A DNA stretch of 39,426 bases from Microvirga subterranea (GTDB taxonomy: Bacteria; Pseudomonadota; Alphaproteobacteria; Rhizobiales; Beijerinckiaceae). The first letter of the stretch is position 1. Each line of letters opens with the position of its first letter. The notes beneath the pieces were generated by a model. That model searched no databases, was not told the origin of the DNA, and was given only the letters and a program-made list of their open reading frames with translations. The stretch is from NCBI RefSeq assembly GCF_003350535.1, contig NZ_QQBB01000020.1:1-39426 (forward strand). The letters are read 5' to 3'. A program made the translations under genes and the position numbers. This document shows, piece after piece, positions 26,248 through 35,465 of the stretch.

Positions 26248-27321
26248 ATGGTCAAACACTGGATCGTGGCCGCGGGCGTGCTCGCCGCAATCTTAACAGG
26301 CTGCCAGGAACCGGCGCCGCCCGCTCCCGACATTCGCCCGGTCCGGACCGTCACCGTCCAGCGCAGCACAGGCGGTGAGCCCGTCTCCCTCACGGGCCAG
26401 ATTCGGGCTCAGGACGAGGTCAGCCTGGCCTTTCGCCTAGACGGGCGCCTGATCGAGCGGAACGTCAACGTTGGCGACGCCATCAAGCCCGGACAGGTCA
26501 TCGGGCGCCTCGACGCGCAAATCCAGCAGAACGCTCTCCGACAGGCTCAAGCCAGCCTCTCGGCCGCCCAGGGCCAACTCACCCAAGCGCGCAACACCTT
26601 CAGCCGGCAGCAGGAGCTTCTCAACAAAGGCTTCACCACCCGCGCCCAGTTCGATCAGGCCCAGCAGGCGCTCCAATCGGCCCAGGCTCAGGTCGATTCC
26701 ACCCAGGCCCAGCTCCGCAACGCCCAAGAGCAGGTGAGCTACACGGAACTCCAGGCGGACGCAGCCGGAACGGTCACAGCGACCGGGGCCGAGCCCGGGG
26801 AGGTGGTCCGTGCCGGGCAGATGATCGCTCAGGTCGCGCGCCAGGGCGGACGCGATGCCGTCTTCGACGTGCCGGCGCAGCTCATCCGGACGGCACCCAG
26901 CGACCCGGTGGTGGACATCGCCCTGACGGACGATCCGACCGTGAAGACGACGGGCCGCGTCCGTGAGGTTTCCCCCCAGGCGGATCCCGCGACGCGGACC
27001 TTCCAGGTCAAGGTGGGTCTGACCAACCCGCCGCCCGCCATGCGCCTCGGGGCGACGGTCGTCGGGCGCATTCAGCTCACGGCGCCTCCCGGGGTGGAGA
27101 TTCCCGCGAGCTCTCTCACCGAGGCGAACAAGCGGCCGGCCGTATGGGTCGTCGACCCGCAGAGCCAGACGGTGTCCCTGCGAAACGTCGACATCCTCCG
27201 GCAGGACCCTGCCAGCGTCGTCGTCTCCCAGGGCCTGGAGACTGGGGAGGTCGTCGTTACCGCCGGCGTGCAGGCGCTCCGCCCTGGCCAGAAGGTCCGC
27301 CTGCTCGGGGGCGCCTCGTGA
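26248..27321 (+). CDS. RND efflux periplasmic adaptor (membrane fusion protein)
   Basis: A 357-residue lipoprotein: signal peptide with lipobox LTGC (Cys near 17), then the adaptor layout of barrel-sandwich hybrid (PVSLTGQIRAQDEVSLAFRL, GDAIKPGQVIGRLD), a Gln/Ala-rich alpha-helical hairpin (about 90-160, with RQAQASLSAAQGQLTQARN), the returning lipoyl half and beta-barrel (VSPQADPATRTFQVKV). It links the inner-membrane pump to an outer-membrane channel. ATG at 26248 is chosen because the signal peptide starts there. Its stop overlaps the pump start (GTGA). Confidence 0.93.
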   Translation: MVKHWIVAAGVLAAILTGCQEPAPPAPDIRPVRTVTVQRSTGGEPVSLTGQIRAQDEVSLAFRLDGRLIERNVNVGDAIKPGQVIGRLDAQIQQNALRQAQASLSAAQGQLTQARNTFSRQQELLNKGFTTRAQFDQAQQALQSAQAQVDSTQAQLRNAQEQVSYTELQADAAGTVTATGAEPGEVVRAGQMIAQVARQGGRDAVFDVPAQLIRTAPSDPVVDIALTDDPTVKTTGRVREVSPQADPATRTFQVKVGLTNPPPAMRLGATVVGRIQLTAPPGVEIPASSLTEANKRPAVWVVDPQSQTVSLRNVDILRQDPASVVVSQGLETGEVVVTAGVQALRPGQKVRLLGGAS

Positions 27322-30300
27322 AGGGCTTCAACCTCTCCGAATGGGCGATCCGGCACCGCTCCCTGGTCGCCTATTTCATGCTGGTGCTCGTGATCGCCGG
27401 TATCGCGTCGTATTTCCGGCTCGGGCGCAGCGAGGATCCTGCGTTCACCATCAAGACCATGGTCGTGCAGGCGCTGTGGCCCGGAGCCACGATCGACGAC
27501 ACGCTCCTACAGGTCACGGAGCGGCTCGAGCGCAAGCTCCAGGAGACCCCGAATCTCGATTACCTGCGCAGCTACACGACAGCCGGGCAGACGACGATCT
27601 TCGTCAATCTGAAGGGCGAGACGCCCGCCGCCCAGGTGCCCGACATCTGGTATCAGGTGCGCAAGAAAGTCGGCGATATCCGCAGCATGCTGCCTCAAGG
27701 GATTGTCGGCCCAGGTTTCAACGACGAGTTCGGCGACACCTACGGCATCGTCTACGGCTTCACGGCGGACGGCTTCACCCACCGCGAGCTGAGGGATTAC
27801 GTCGATGACGTCCGCTCACGGCTGCTTCAAGTTCCCGATGTGTCGAAGATCGACGTGATCGGCGCCCAGGACGAGCGCATCTATGTCGAGTTCTCGGCCG
27901 CGCAGCTCGCCGGTCTCGGGATTAACCGCTCTGCGCTCATCGCCGCTCTCCAGGCGCAGAACGCCGTGACGCCTGCGGGCGTGGTGCAGACCGGCGACGA
28001 GAAGATCCTGCTGCGGATCTCGGGAGCCTTCCGATCCGAGCATGACATTCTGGCCATCAACTTCGCTGCCAACGGCCGCCTCATTCGCCTCGGCGACATC
28101 GCGCGCGTGGCTCGCGGTCCCGCGGATCCGCCGCAGCCGATTTTTCGGGTGAACGGGCAGGACGCTATCGGGCTCGCCATCGCCATGCGCGAGGGCGGCG
28201 ACATCCTAACCCTTGGGCGCAATGTCGAGCAGGCGATGGCCGAGATCATCGCGGACCTGCCGATCGGGATCGAGCCGAAGCTCGTGGCCAAGCAGCCGGT
28301 GACGGTCGAGAATGCCGTCGACGAGTTCATGGAGGCCCTGTGGGAGGCCGTCGCTATCGTCCTGGCGGTCAGCTTCATCAGTCTCGGGCTGCGTGCGGGC
28401 GCCGTGGTGGCGCTCTCGATCCCGCTGGTTCTCGCCATTGTGTTCGTGGCGATGGAGTTCTTCGGGATCGATCTCCAGCGCGTGTCTCTGGGCGCGCTGA
28501 TCATCGCCCTTGGTCTCCTGGTCGACGATGCCATGATCACGGTCGAGACCATGATCACCCGGCTGGAGCACGGCGACGACAAGGACCATGCGGCCACGTT
28601 CGCCTACACCTCGACTGCCTTCCCGATGCTCACGGGCACTCTCGTGACAGTGGCTGGCTTCGTGCCCATCGGCTTCGCGCGCAGCGCCGCCGGCGAGTAC
28701 ACGTTCTCAATCTTCGCCGTGGTCGCCATTGCCCTGATCGTGTCCTGGATCGTGGCTGTCCTGTTCGCTCCCCTACTCGGTGTCTGGATTCTCAAGAAGC
28801 CCAAGACGGCCCATTCCGGCGAGCCCGGTCCGGTCATGCGCGCCTTCCGCCGCCTCCTCATCCTAGCGATGCGGGCGCGCTGGATCACGATCCTCGCCAC
28901 GCTCGTGCTGTTCGGGGCAGCGCTCTACGGCACGCGTTTCGTCCCGCAGCAGTTCTTCCCGTCCTCGGACAGGCCCGAACTGCTTGTCGACCTGAAGCTG
29001 CCTCAGAATGCATCGATCTATGCCACACAGGCCGTCTCGACCCGTCTGGACGATCTGCTGAAGGGCGACGAGACCGTGGACCGATGGAGCACCTATGTCG
29101 GACGCGGAGCTGTGCGTTTCTATCTCCCCCTCAATGTGCAGCTGCCAAACGACTTCTTCGCGCAGGCCGTGATCGTCACCAAGGGCCTGGAGCAGCGGGA
29201 GCGCCTGAAGGCCAGGCTCGAGCAGACGCTCGAGACCGAGTTCCCCAGCGTCGTCGGGCGCGTCTATCCTCTCGAACTCGGTCCACCGGTGGGCTGGCCG
29301 CTTCAGTACCGCGTGAGTGGATCGGATGCGGATCAGGTTCGCGAGATCGCCTTCAGGCTCGCGCAGTTCATGGCCACGGACGCGCGCGTGCAAAAGATCA
29401 ACTACGACTGGATCGAGCCGGCGCGCACGGTGCAGATCCGGGTCGACCAGGATCAGGCCCGCCTCATGGGCTTGAGCTCGCAGGACCTCGCTCAGGTTCT
29501 CAACACGGTTGTGTCCGGCGCCACGGTCACGCAGATGCGGGATGGAATCTACCTCGTCGATGTGGTGACTCGCGCTTCCGCCGAGCAGCGCGCATCGCTC
29601 GCGACGATCCGGACGCTGCAGGTGCCGTTGCCGAACGGCCAGACCGTTCCCTTGACCCAGATCGCTTCCATCGCGTACGGCCAGGAATATCCGCTGATCT
29701 GGCGTCGTGACCGGAAGCCAACATTGACGGTGCAAGCCGACGTGGCTCCGGGCATTCTGCCCGCACCCATCGTCCGGGCGCTTTCGCCGAAGATCGACGC
29801 GCTGAATGCGGAGCTGCCGGCCGGCTACCGCGTGGTGGTCGGCGGCACGGATGAGGAGAGCGGCAAATCGCAAGCCTCGGTAATTGCCGTCGTGCCGGTG
29901 ATGCTGTTCCTGATGCTGACGATCCTGATGATCCAGCTTCAGAGCTTCCACCGCCTGTTTTTGGTGCTCAGTGTCGCCCCCTTTGGGCCTGATCGGGGTC
30001 GTCGCGGCTCTCCTCGTCTCAGGCAAGCCACTCGGCTTCGTGGCGATCCTCGGCGTCCTGGCGCTGATCGGGATGATCGCCCGCAACTCGGTGATCCTGA
30101 TCGACCAGGTCGAGACGGAGAAAGCCCATGGGCGCCATCCGTGGGATGCGGTGATCGAGGCGACAATGCATCGCTTCCGGCCGATCCTGCTCACTGCTGC
30201 GGCCGCGATCCTCGGCATGATTCCCATCGCCCCAACGATCTTCTGGGGCCCGATGGCCTACGCGATCATGGGCGGTCTGGCGGTCGCGACGCTTCTGACC

Positions 30301-30423
30301 CTGGTGTTTCTGCCTGCGCTCTACGTTGCTTGGTTCCGGATCAAACGACCCGATCCGGAGGCTCGGGAGCATTCCGATCCCAGTCCGCCCACAATAACCA
30401 CTCCTTCATCAACGCTGCCCTGA
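27318..30423 (+). pseudogene. RND efflux pump, frameshifted near the C-terminus
   Basis: The GTG at 27318 overlaps the adaptor stop. The product follows the RND order: first helix at about 15-33, porter domains, TM2-6 with the proton-relay pair in ALGLLVDDAMITVE, a second large loop, then helices TM8-12. In the run CCCCCTTTGGG at 29977-29987 one base is in excess: the first frame ends in nonsense after LVLSVAP, while the second frame continues LGLIGVVAALLVSGKPLGFV, NSVILIDQVE, ending at 30423. Joined, it is a full pump of about 1034 residues, the normal length. As given, the last helices are lost and the pump should not work. No outer-membrane channel gene follows, and no regulator is adjacent upstream. 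A homopolymer error is an equally good explanation. Confidence 0.85.
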
Positions 30424-30426
30424 AGC

Positions 30427-30470
30427 GGCGGAGAACAGGCAGAGTCTCTAACCGTCGCGGGTTAGCCGCC
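30427..30470 (+). terminator. Hairpin after the RND gene
   Basis: CTAACC (30448-30453) pairs with GGTTAG (30460-30465) and is flanked by GGCGG (30427-30431) and CCGCC (30466-30470). It begins just after the pump stop and could terminate that operon. The remaining gap to 30741 shows no supported gene and should hold the sensor-kinase promoter. Confidence 0.35.
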
Positions 30471-30741
30471 TTGAACGTGGAGCCTGCCGCGTAAGCCGCA
30501 AAAGAACGATGCGGCGGATGCCGAGGTGATCTGCGAGGTATGTCGGCCAGGCACTCAGACACACTGCCTAGGAGATGGCGCAAGGGCAGATCGCCTCGAG
30601 GTTGCAGGAGCGCCCGACCGCTGCGGAATCAGCCGCAGGATAGGTCGGGTCCATGCGAATTGGGCCTGCCCAGAGGCCAGCATCCATCCCTAAAACAGCT
30701 CCGTCGCGCAGTCGACGGGCGGCCATTGCGACGCTAGTCTC

Positions 30742-32319
30742 GTGACGATGCTTACCTGTTCCCCGCCCATGAATCGTCGTGCCGCAAGAGCTCTCGGTGC
30801 CTGGCTCGCGCTGACGATCATCGCGGCCGTCGCCGTCGCGGCCGTCAACTTCGTCCGCATCCGCGATGACTTCGAGGTCGAGGCGCGCACTCTGCACCGT
30901 GTTGTCTCACAACGGGCAGATCAGCATGATGCGCACTTGACGAGCCTTGCTGCCGTGCTGGCCAGCCCCGCCCGCTCAGTCACGACCTTGGGCGCTCTCG
31001 CCGAGGCCATCCTGCGCTTCTATCCCCGGATTACCGCCATCGACGTCATCAGTGTCGGGCCTGCTCCAGACCTGGTGTTCACCACCCGCGGGGGGCAGCT
31101 CGGGAACTCCGGAATGAGCGAGTTTGCGGTGACCGCTGCCAGCCTCTCCGCAGGACAAGCGGTCGTAATGGCTGAGCTGAACGGTGCCGAAGCCTATCAC
31201 CTGGTCAAAAGACTCCCTGAGACAACGGCTCAAGCTCGTGCTTTGTTGATGACGGTCGATGCGCGGCGACTGATGGAGCCGGAGGGCGACCTGCCGGTGG
31301 GGACAAACCTTACCCTGCGCTACCTGTCGGGGCGCGTTCTCGCTCAGACGGGAGAGCCAATCCTATCCGGTGGGCTCCTCCCGAACCTCATCTTCGAGAA
31401 GGCGCTCGGCAGCCGGTCCCAGCCACTCCTCCTGCAGGTTGCCCGGCGGCCCGGGTTCGGCGAGTTCCTCCCGCCCCTCACAATAGCGCTTGTGGCAGCC
31501 ATCACCGGGATTGGGGTGCTTGTCGCAGGGTTCGTGCTGCGCGAGCGCCGGTCGGCTCGCGAGGCCCGCGAACGGGCGAGCTTTCACGAACATCAGACCA
31601 AGCTCGCGCATGCCATGCGGGTCAATACGGTTGGTGAGATGGCCTCCGGCATCGCCCATGAGCTCACCCAGCCCCTGACCGCCATTCTCAGCCGCAGTCA
31701 GGCGGGCCTTCGCCTCGCCCGTTCCCCTTCCCCCGACTGGAGCGAAATCATCGGCGTACTCGACGCGAACGTTCGTCTCGCCAAGCGGGCGGGCGACATC
31801 CTTGCGCGGTTGCGCGCCTACGTGTCGAACAGCGGACCGGCACCCGAACCCACGAGCCTCAACCGCCTGATCAGCAACGTTGCGGAGCTGATGCAGGGCG
31901 ATCTGGAGCATCGTGGCATTGCTCTGGAACTCAATCTTGACCCGGGTGATCCTGTCTGTGTGGTGGATCGGGTGTCTGTCGAGCAGGTCGTGCATAATCT
32001 CGTGCGCAATGCCGCAGACGCAATCGAGATCTTGCCGCAGGAGCGGCGGACAGTGACGGTCACAACGGCTGTTGACGAGGGCACGGTTGCGATCGTGGTC
32101 CGAGACCAAGGCCCCGGGATCCCCGCCGGGGACCTGCCGCGCTTGTTTGAGCCGTTCTTCACCACCAAGCCCGATGGCATGGGCCTCGGCCTGCCGCTAT
32201 GCCAACGCATCGTCGAGGGCTTCGGCGGGCAGATCACGGCGGTGAACGCACCGGAGGGCGGTGCCGTGTTCACGGCCCGCCTGCCGCTGCCCGGTAACCG
32301 TCAGGAGGCCGCTGAGTGA
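30742..32319 (+). CDS. Sensor histidine kinase (DctB/FixL-like class)
   Basis: A 525-residue inner-membrane kinase: helix at about 17-36 (LGAWLALTIIAAVAVAAVNF), a periplasmic sensor domain of about 205 residues, a second helix near 245-266, then the kinase core. The phospho-acceptor is His306 in GIAHELTQPLTAI. The N box is NLVRNAADAI, followed by RDQGPGIP (G1), LFEPFFTTK (F) and GMGLGLPLC (G2). The domain order and the extended H-box resemble DctB and FixL. The signal is unknown. Its stop overlaps the start of the response regulator (GTGA), so the two form a cognate pair. Confidence 0.92.
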   Translation: MTMLTCSPPMNRRAARALGAWLALTIIAAVAVAAVNFVRIRDDFEVEARTLHRVVSQRADQHDAHLTSLAAVLASPARSVTTLGALAEAILRFYPRITAIDVISVGPAPDLVFTTRGGQLGNSGMSEFAVTAASLSAGQAVVMAELNGAEAYHLVKRLPETTAQARALLMTVDARRLMEPEGDLPVGTNLTLRYLSGRVLAQTGEPILSGGLLPNLIFEKALGSRSQPLLLQVARRPGFGEFLPPLTIALVAAITGIGVLVAGFVLRERRSAREARERASFHEHQTKLAHAMRVNTVGEMASGIAHELTQPLTAILSRSQAGLRLARSPSPDWSEIIGVLDANVRLAKRAGDILARLRAYVSNSGPAPEPTSLNRLISNVAELMQGDLEHRGIALELNLDPGDPVCVVDRVSVEQVVHNLVRNAADAIEILPQERRTVTVTTAVDEGTVAIVVRDQGPGIPAGDLPRLFEPFFTTKPDGMGLGLPLCQRIVEGFGGQITAVNAPEGGAVFTARLPLPGNRQEAAE

Positions 32320-32939
32320 ACTTGCCCCGCACCGTGTTCCTCATTGACGATGACGAGGACGTTCGCGACGCGCTCCGGATGCTCCTGCGAGCAGCTGGGT
32401 TCGCGGTCGAAGCCTTTCCGAGCGCCCTCGCCTTTCTGGAGCGGCGCGACCAGAAGGCCGTGGGCTGTATCGTCGCCGACGTTCGGATGCCCGGCCTCTC
32501 GGGCCTTCAACTCCTGGAGCGGCTTGCCACGGAGGGCGAGCACATGCCGGTGGTGGTGATCACTGGCCATGGCGACGTCAATGCCTGCCGGCGCGCCTTC
32601 AAGGGCGGCGCCGTCGACTTCCTGACAAAACCGGTCGACGAGCAGGTCCTGATCGAAGCCATTGAGGTGGGTCTCGCGCGACTTGAGGCGCAGCGCCGTG
32701 AAGCAAGCGAAGCGGATAAGGCGCGGGCGCTTCTCTCCCGGCTCACGCAGCGCGAGAACGAGATTCTCGATATGGTGGCCCGCGGCTGGATGACGAAGGA
32801 GATCGCCCGGGCCATGGGGGTTTCACCACGCACGGTTGAAACCCACCGCGCCAATCTCGCAGAAAAGCTTGGCACAACTTCAGTGGCCGAGATGGTGCGT
32901 CTCGTGCTCCTGGCTCGCCCGTCCGACGCTCCTCCGTAG
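32316..32939 (+). CDS. FixJ-family response regulator
   Basis: A 207-residue regulator: receiver domain at 1-120 with the acidic pocket LIDDDED, phospho-acceptor Asp55 in VADVRMPG, switch Thr in VVITGHGD and Lys105 in FLTKPVDE; then a LuxR-type HTH (LTQRENEILDMVARGWMTKE, VSPRTVETHRANL). When phosphorylated by the upstream kinase it should bind DNA as a dimer. An 18-bp dyad overlaps its stop codon and lies before the next gene, a good candidate for its binding site. GTG start overlapping the kinase stop. Confidence 0.93.
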   Translation: MNLPRTVFLIDDDEDVRDALRMLLRAAGFAVEAFPSALAFLERRDQKAVGCIVADVRMPGLSGLQLLERLATEGEHMPVVVITGHGDVNACRRAFKGGAVDFLTKPVDEQVLIEAIEVGLARLEAQRREASEADKARALLSRLTQRENEILDMVARGWMTKEIARAMGVSPRTVETHRANLAEKLGTTSVAEMVRLVLLARPSDAPP

Positions 32940-32949
32940 AACTACGGAG
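32932..32949 (+). promoter_or_regulatory. 18-bp dyad, candidate FixJ-type operator
   Basis: CTCCGTAGAACTACGGAG is a perfect palindrome of 8-bp arms with a 2-bp centre. It is about 100 bases upstream of the ATG at 33050, a position that suits an activator site. The arms containing TACG resemble operators of LuxR-type response regulators. It is not a terminator-shaped hairpin: the 2-base centre leaves no loop. Confidence 0.6.
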
Positions 32950-33049
32950 AATGCTCCGGTGCTGCACCGATAACCCGCCAGGCGTCGGATGGCTAAAGTC
33001 CAGGTGTCGAACAAGCCGGGATCCGAACGATCCCCACTGGAGAAGTGCC

Positions 33050-33538
33050 ATGTCGAAAATTCGCAACGCCGTTCTCGCAGCTCTCATCCTGGCTCCTGCG
33101 GCCGCCGGCGCCCAAGTCCTTCAGGAGCGCAACATGCCGCTGGCGCTTGCACAGGAGTTGGCTCAGGCCACCGTCGAGGCCTGCGCCGCCAAGAACTTCA
33201 ACGTGACGGCGACGGTGGTGGATCGCGCCGGCCTTGTGCGCGCCGTGCTCCGGGCCGACCGGGCTGGACCGCATACCGTTGAGGCGAGCCGTGCCAAGGC
33301 CTACACAGCGGCGTCCGCCCGCAGCAACACCACCGCCATCATGGAAAATGCCGACAAGAACCCGGCTGCCCGGCACCTGGCAGCCATCGAGGGCTTTCTC
33401 CTGCTCGGCGGCGGCGTCCCAGTAAAGGCCGGCGACGAGGTGATCGGGGGCATCGGCGTTGGTGGCGCTCCGGGCGGTCACCTTGATGAGGAATGCGCAA
33501 ATGCCGGCCTTACCAAGGTGCAGGCGAAACTGAAGTGA
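33050..33538 (+). CDS. Exported GlcG/HbpS-family protein (DUF336)
   Basis: A 162-residue protein with a signal peptide (MSKIRNAVLAALILAPAAAG, cleavage near AGA-Q), then the GlcG/HbpS domain with ALAQELAQATVEACAAKNFN, VVDRAGLVRAVLRADRAGPH and the family signature GGGVPVKAGDEVIGGIGVGG followed by APGG. HbpS members bind heme and can modulate a two-component system; GlcG itself lies in glycolate loci. ATG at 33050 with GGAG upstream. It follows the FixJ-like regulator and the dyad, so it is a likely target. It is periplasmic. Confidence 0.88.
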   Translation: MSKIRNAVLAALILAPAAAGAQVLQERNMPLALAQELAQATVEACAAKNFNVTATVVDRAGLVRAVLRADRAGPHTVEASRAKAYTAASARSNTTAIMENADKNPAARHLAAIEGFLLLGGGVPVKAGDEVIGGIGVGGAPGGHLDEECANAGLTKVQAKLK

Positions 33539-33594
33539 TCGCCAACACGGTGGCTGGCATGATTGCCGGCCACCACTTCACGGGGAGACGGACT

Positions 33595-34284
33595 TTGGCC
33601 AACCCACTCGTGCTGGTCGGACTGCTCGCAATTTTGTTCCTGTCCGAAGGGGCTATTGCGCAAACGCCGCCTACGCCCACTGAGCTCTCGACTTACCGCG
33701 GCCTACACGCGGCCGCAGCTCAAGGCTCTGTTGATGACATGCGGCGCCTAGGCAAGGCAGGCGTCGACCCGAACAGCCGCGACCAGAACGGCCGCACGCC
33801 GCTGCATGTGGCCGTCTTCCAGGGGCACGGGGCCGCAGCCCGGGAGTTGATCGCCATCGGGGCGAATCCCGCCCTGCTCGACAACCAGCGTTATGACGCC
33901 GTGACCATCGCGGCGGTCCAGGATGACGTGCAGACGCTGAAGGCGCTGCTCGCTGCAGGCGCGAGCGCGAAGCTGGTCACCAGCGTCTACGACGGCACGG
34001 CGCTGATCGCGGCCGCCCATCTCGGGCACGACGGTATTGTTCGCGAGCTCATCCGGGCCGGCGCGCCGCTTGACCATGTCAATAACTTGGGCTGGACTGC
34101 CCTAATCGAGGCGGTAATCCTCGGTGACGGCGGTCCACGGCACGTCGAGACGGTGCGGGCCCTCCTCGAAGCCGGCGCTGACGCCAGGATCCCTGATCGC
34201 AACGGGGCGACGCCGCTCCAACTCGCACAGGCCCACCGATACGGTAGCATGGTGTCGTTGCTGCAAGAGGCCTCCAACCGCTAG
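33595..34284 (+). CDS. Periplasmic ankyrin-repeat protein
   Basis: A protein of 229 residues when started at the TTG at 33595, where GGGGAGA sits at the right distance and a signal peptide begins at once (ANPLVLVGLLAILFLSEGAI). A GTG at 33535 overlapping the previous stop is an alternative. Four to five ankyrin repeats follow, with the consensus G-R-T-P-L-H-V-A-V, D-A-V-T-I-A-A-V, T-A-L-I-A-A-A-H and A-T-P-L-Q-L-A-Q. Ankyrin repeats mediate protein contacts; a periplasmic partner, perhaps the GlcG-like protein, is likely. Probably cotranscribed with it. Confidence 0.85.
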   Translation: MANPLVLVGLLAILFLSEGAIAQTPPTPTELSTYRGLHAAAAQGSVDDMRRLGKAGVDPNSRDQNGRTPLHVAVFQGHGAAARELIAIGANPALLDNQRYDAVTIAAVQDDVQTLKALLAAGASAKLVTSVYDGTALIAAAHLGHDGIVRELIRAGAPLDHVNNLGWTALIEAVILGDGGPRHVETVRALLEAGADARIPDRNGATPLQLAQAHRYGSMVSLLQEASNR

Positions 34285-34354
34285 GGTCTTAGCAGGCTCG
34301 GCACTGTCATCAGCTGTCCCACGAAACCTCATGCTCCCCAATAGCGAAGCACAC

Positions 34355-35212
34355 TCACGACCTTCCAGGATGTCCACTTCGTTCGGAAAGGACGGTGCCA
34401 ATCTGCTCGGTTAGTTCCGCGATTGGCCCAGTATTCTCCCAAGCATAGATAGAAACCATGATTGCAGCTTCGCCGCGAAACAGTATGCAAGGCCTGACAT
34501 GGCGCCCAAGCGTCGCAGCGCTGGGCAGGAGTGTTATGCCGAGCCCGCCCTCGACGGCAGCGAGCACATTGTTGAGGCTGCTGCCCGAGAAGGCGACGTA
34601 CCAGCGGCCTCGCTCACGCTCGATGCGTTCGAACATGGTCTCGCGATAAAGGCCGCCAAGAGGAAAGGTCACAAGCGGGACAGGATCCGGCCACGCTTTT
34701 GGAGCATCCTTGCTCTCGAACCACCCCATGGCCTCGGGGAAGCTTGCCCGGCAATCGGTGCTGGGTGTGGGCTCTTTGACGACAACGATGTCAAACTCGC
34801 CGCCACGGTAGCGCCGGGTCAGATCACGACTTAGCCCTGCGCTCACGTCCAAGCGGATCTCGCGATGACGTTTGGAAAAATCGCCGAAGAGTCGCGCCAT
34901 GGTGCGGCTGAAGATATCTTCCGGTAACCCAATATGAACAGACGTCGTGCCGGCCGGATTGCTGAGTGCGGCTGTCGCCTCTTGCTGAAGGGTCAAGATC
35001 CGACGGGCATATCCCAGCAGGCGCTCTCCCGCGGCGGAGGGGCGGACCGGGCGCGCATCACGGTCCACCAAGGTCTGCCCAATCGCGTCCTCAAGCCTGG
35101 CAAGCTGCTGGCTCAAGGTCGACTGGGTCATGTGCAGGTGCTCCGCCGCTCTGGTGAAGCCGCCAGCGTCAACGATTGCGACAAAAGTGCGTAGAAGGCG
35201 TGGGTCGAGCAT
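34355..35212 (-). CDS. LysR-family transcriptional regulator
   Basis: A 285-residue regulator with an N-terminal winged HTH (LLRTFVAIVDAGGFTRAAEH, LHMTQSTLSQQLARLED) and a LysR effector domain (VHIGLPEDIFSRTMARLFGD, AVEGGLGITLLPS). It faces away from the amidohydrolase at 35466 across a 253-bp gap, the classical arrangement in which a LysR protein controls a divergent target. The ATG at 35212 has a weak GGAAAG-type leader. Confidence 0.92.
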   Translation of the reverse strand: MLDPRLLRTFVAIVDAGGFTRAAEHLHMTQSTLSQQLARLEDAIGQTLVDRDARPVRPSAAGERLLGYARRILTLQQEATAALSNPAGTTSVHIGLPEDIFSRTMARLFGDFSKRHREIRLDVSAGLSRDLTRRYRGGEFDIVVVKEPTPSTDCRASFPEAMGWFESKDAPKAWPDPVPLVTFPLGGLYRETMFERIERERGRWYVAFSGSSLNNVLAAVEGGLGITLLPSAATLGRHVRPCILFRGEAAIMVSIYAWENTGPIAELTEQIGTVLSERSGHPGRS

Positions 35213-35465
35213 CTTTCCGGTTTTAGTGCAGAACGCGGGCCATTCATAATCGCGATAATAATTATCTGAACATTTAATTTCCAGATGGAGAATGCAAGCA
35301 TTATCTTCTGGACATTGCAGGCCAAGCAGTTTGACGATCTGAGAGGACGTCTGCCAAGCGACAAAGCCGGGAGCGGCCTTATAGGCTAAGCCAGATCCGC
35401 TCTGGAAACGCGAAGATCGAAATGCCGCCGATCATAGCCCGACACCAGGTAGGGAGGAGCGAACC
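35213..35465. promoter_or_regulatory. Divergent control region with AT-rich dyads
   Basis: At 35245-35268 two overlapping symmetric elements occur, ATCGCGAT and ATAATTAT. The surrounding 60 bases are far richer in A and T than the neighbourhood. LysR regulators bind T-N11-A dyads of this kind. The exact operator is a guess. A good ribosome site, GGGAGG, precedes the ATG at 35466. Confidence 0.45.

Noticed and set aside
29977..29987. Programmed frameshift in the RND gene
   Set aside because: RND pumps are not known to use recoding; decay or a homopolymer sequencing error is far more likely.
28863..30227. 454-codon minus-strand frame
   Set aside because: Antisense of the RND pump gene, whose sense product carries all family features.
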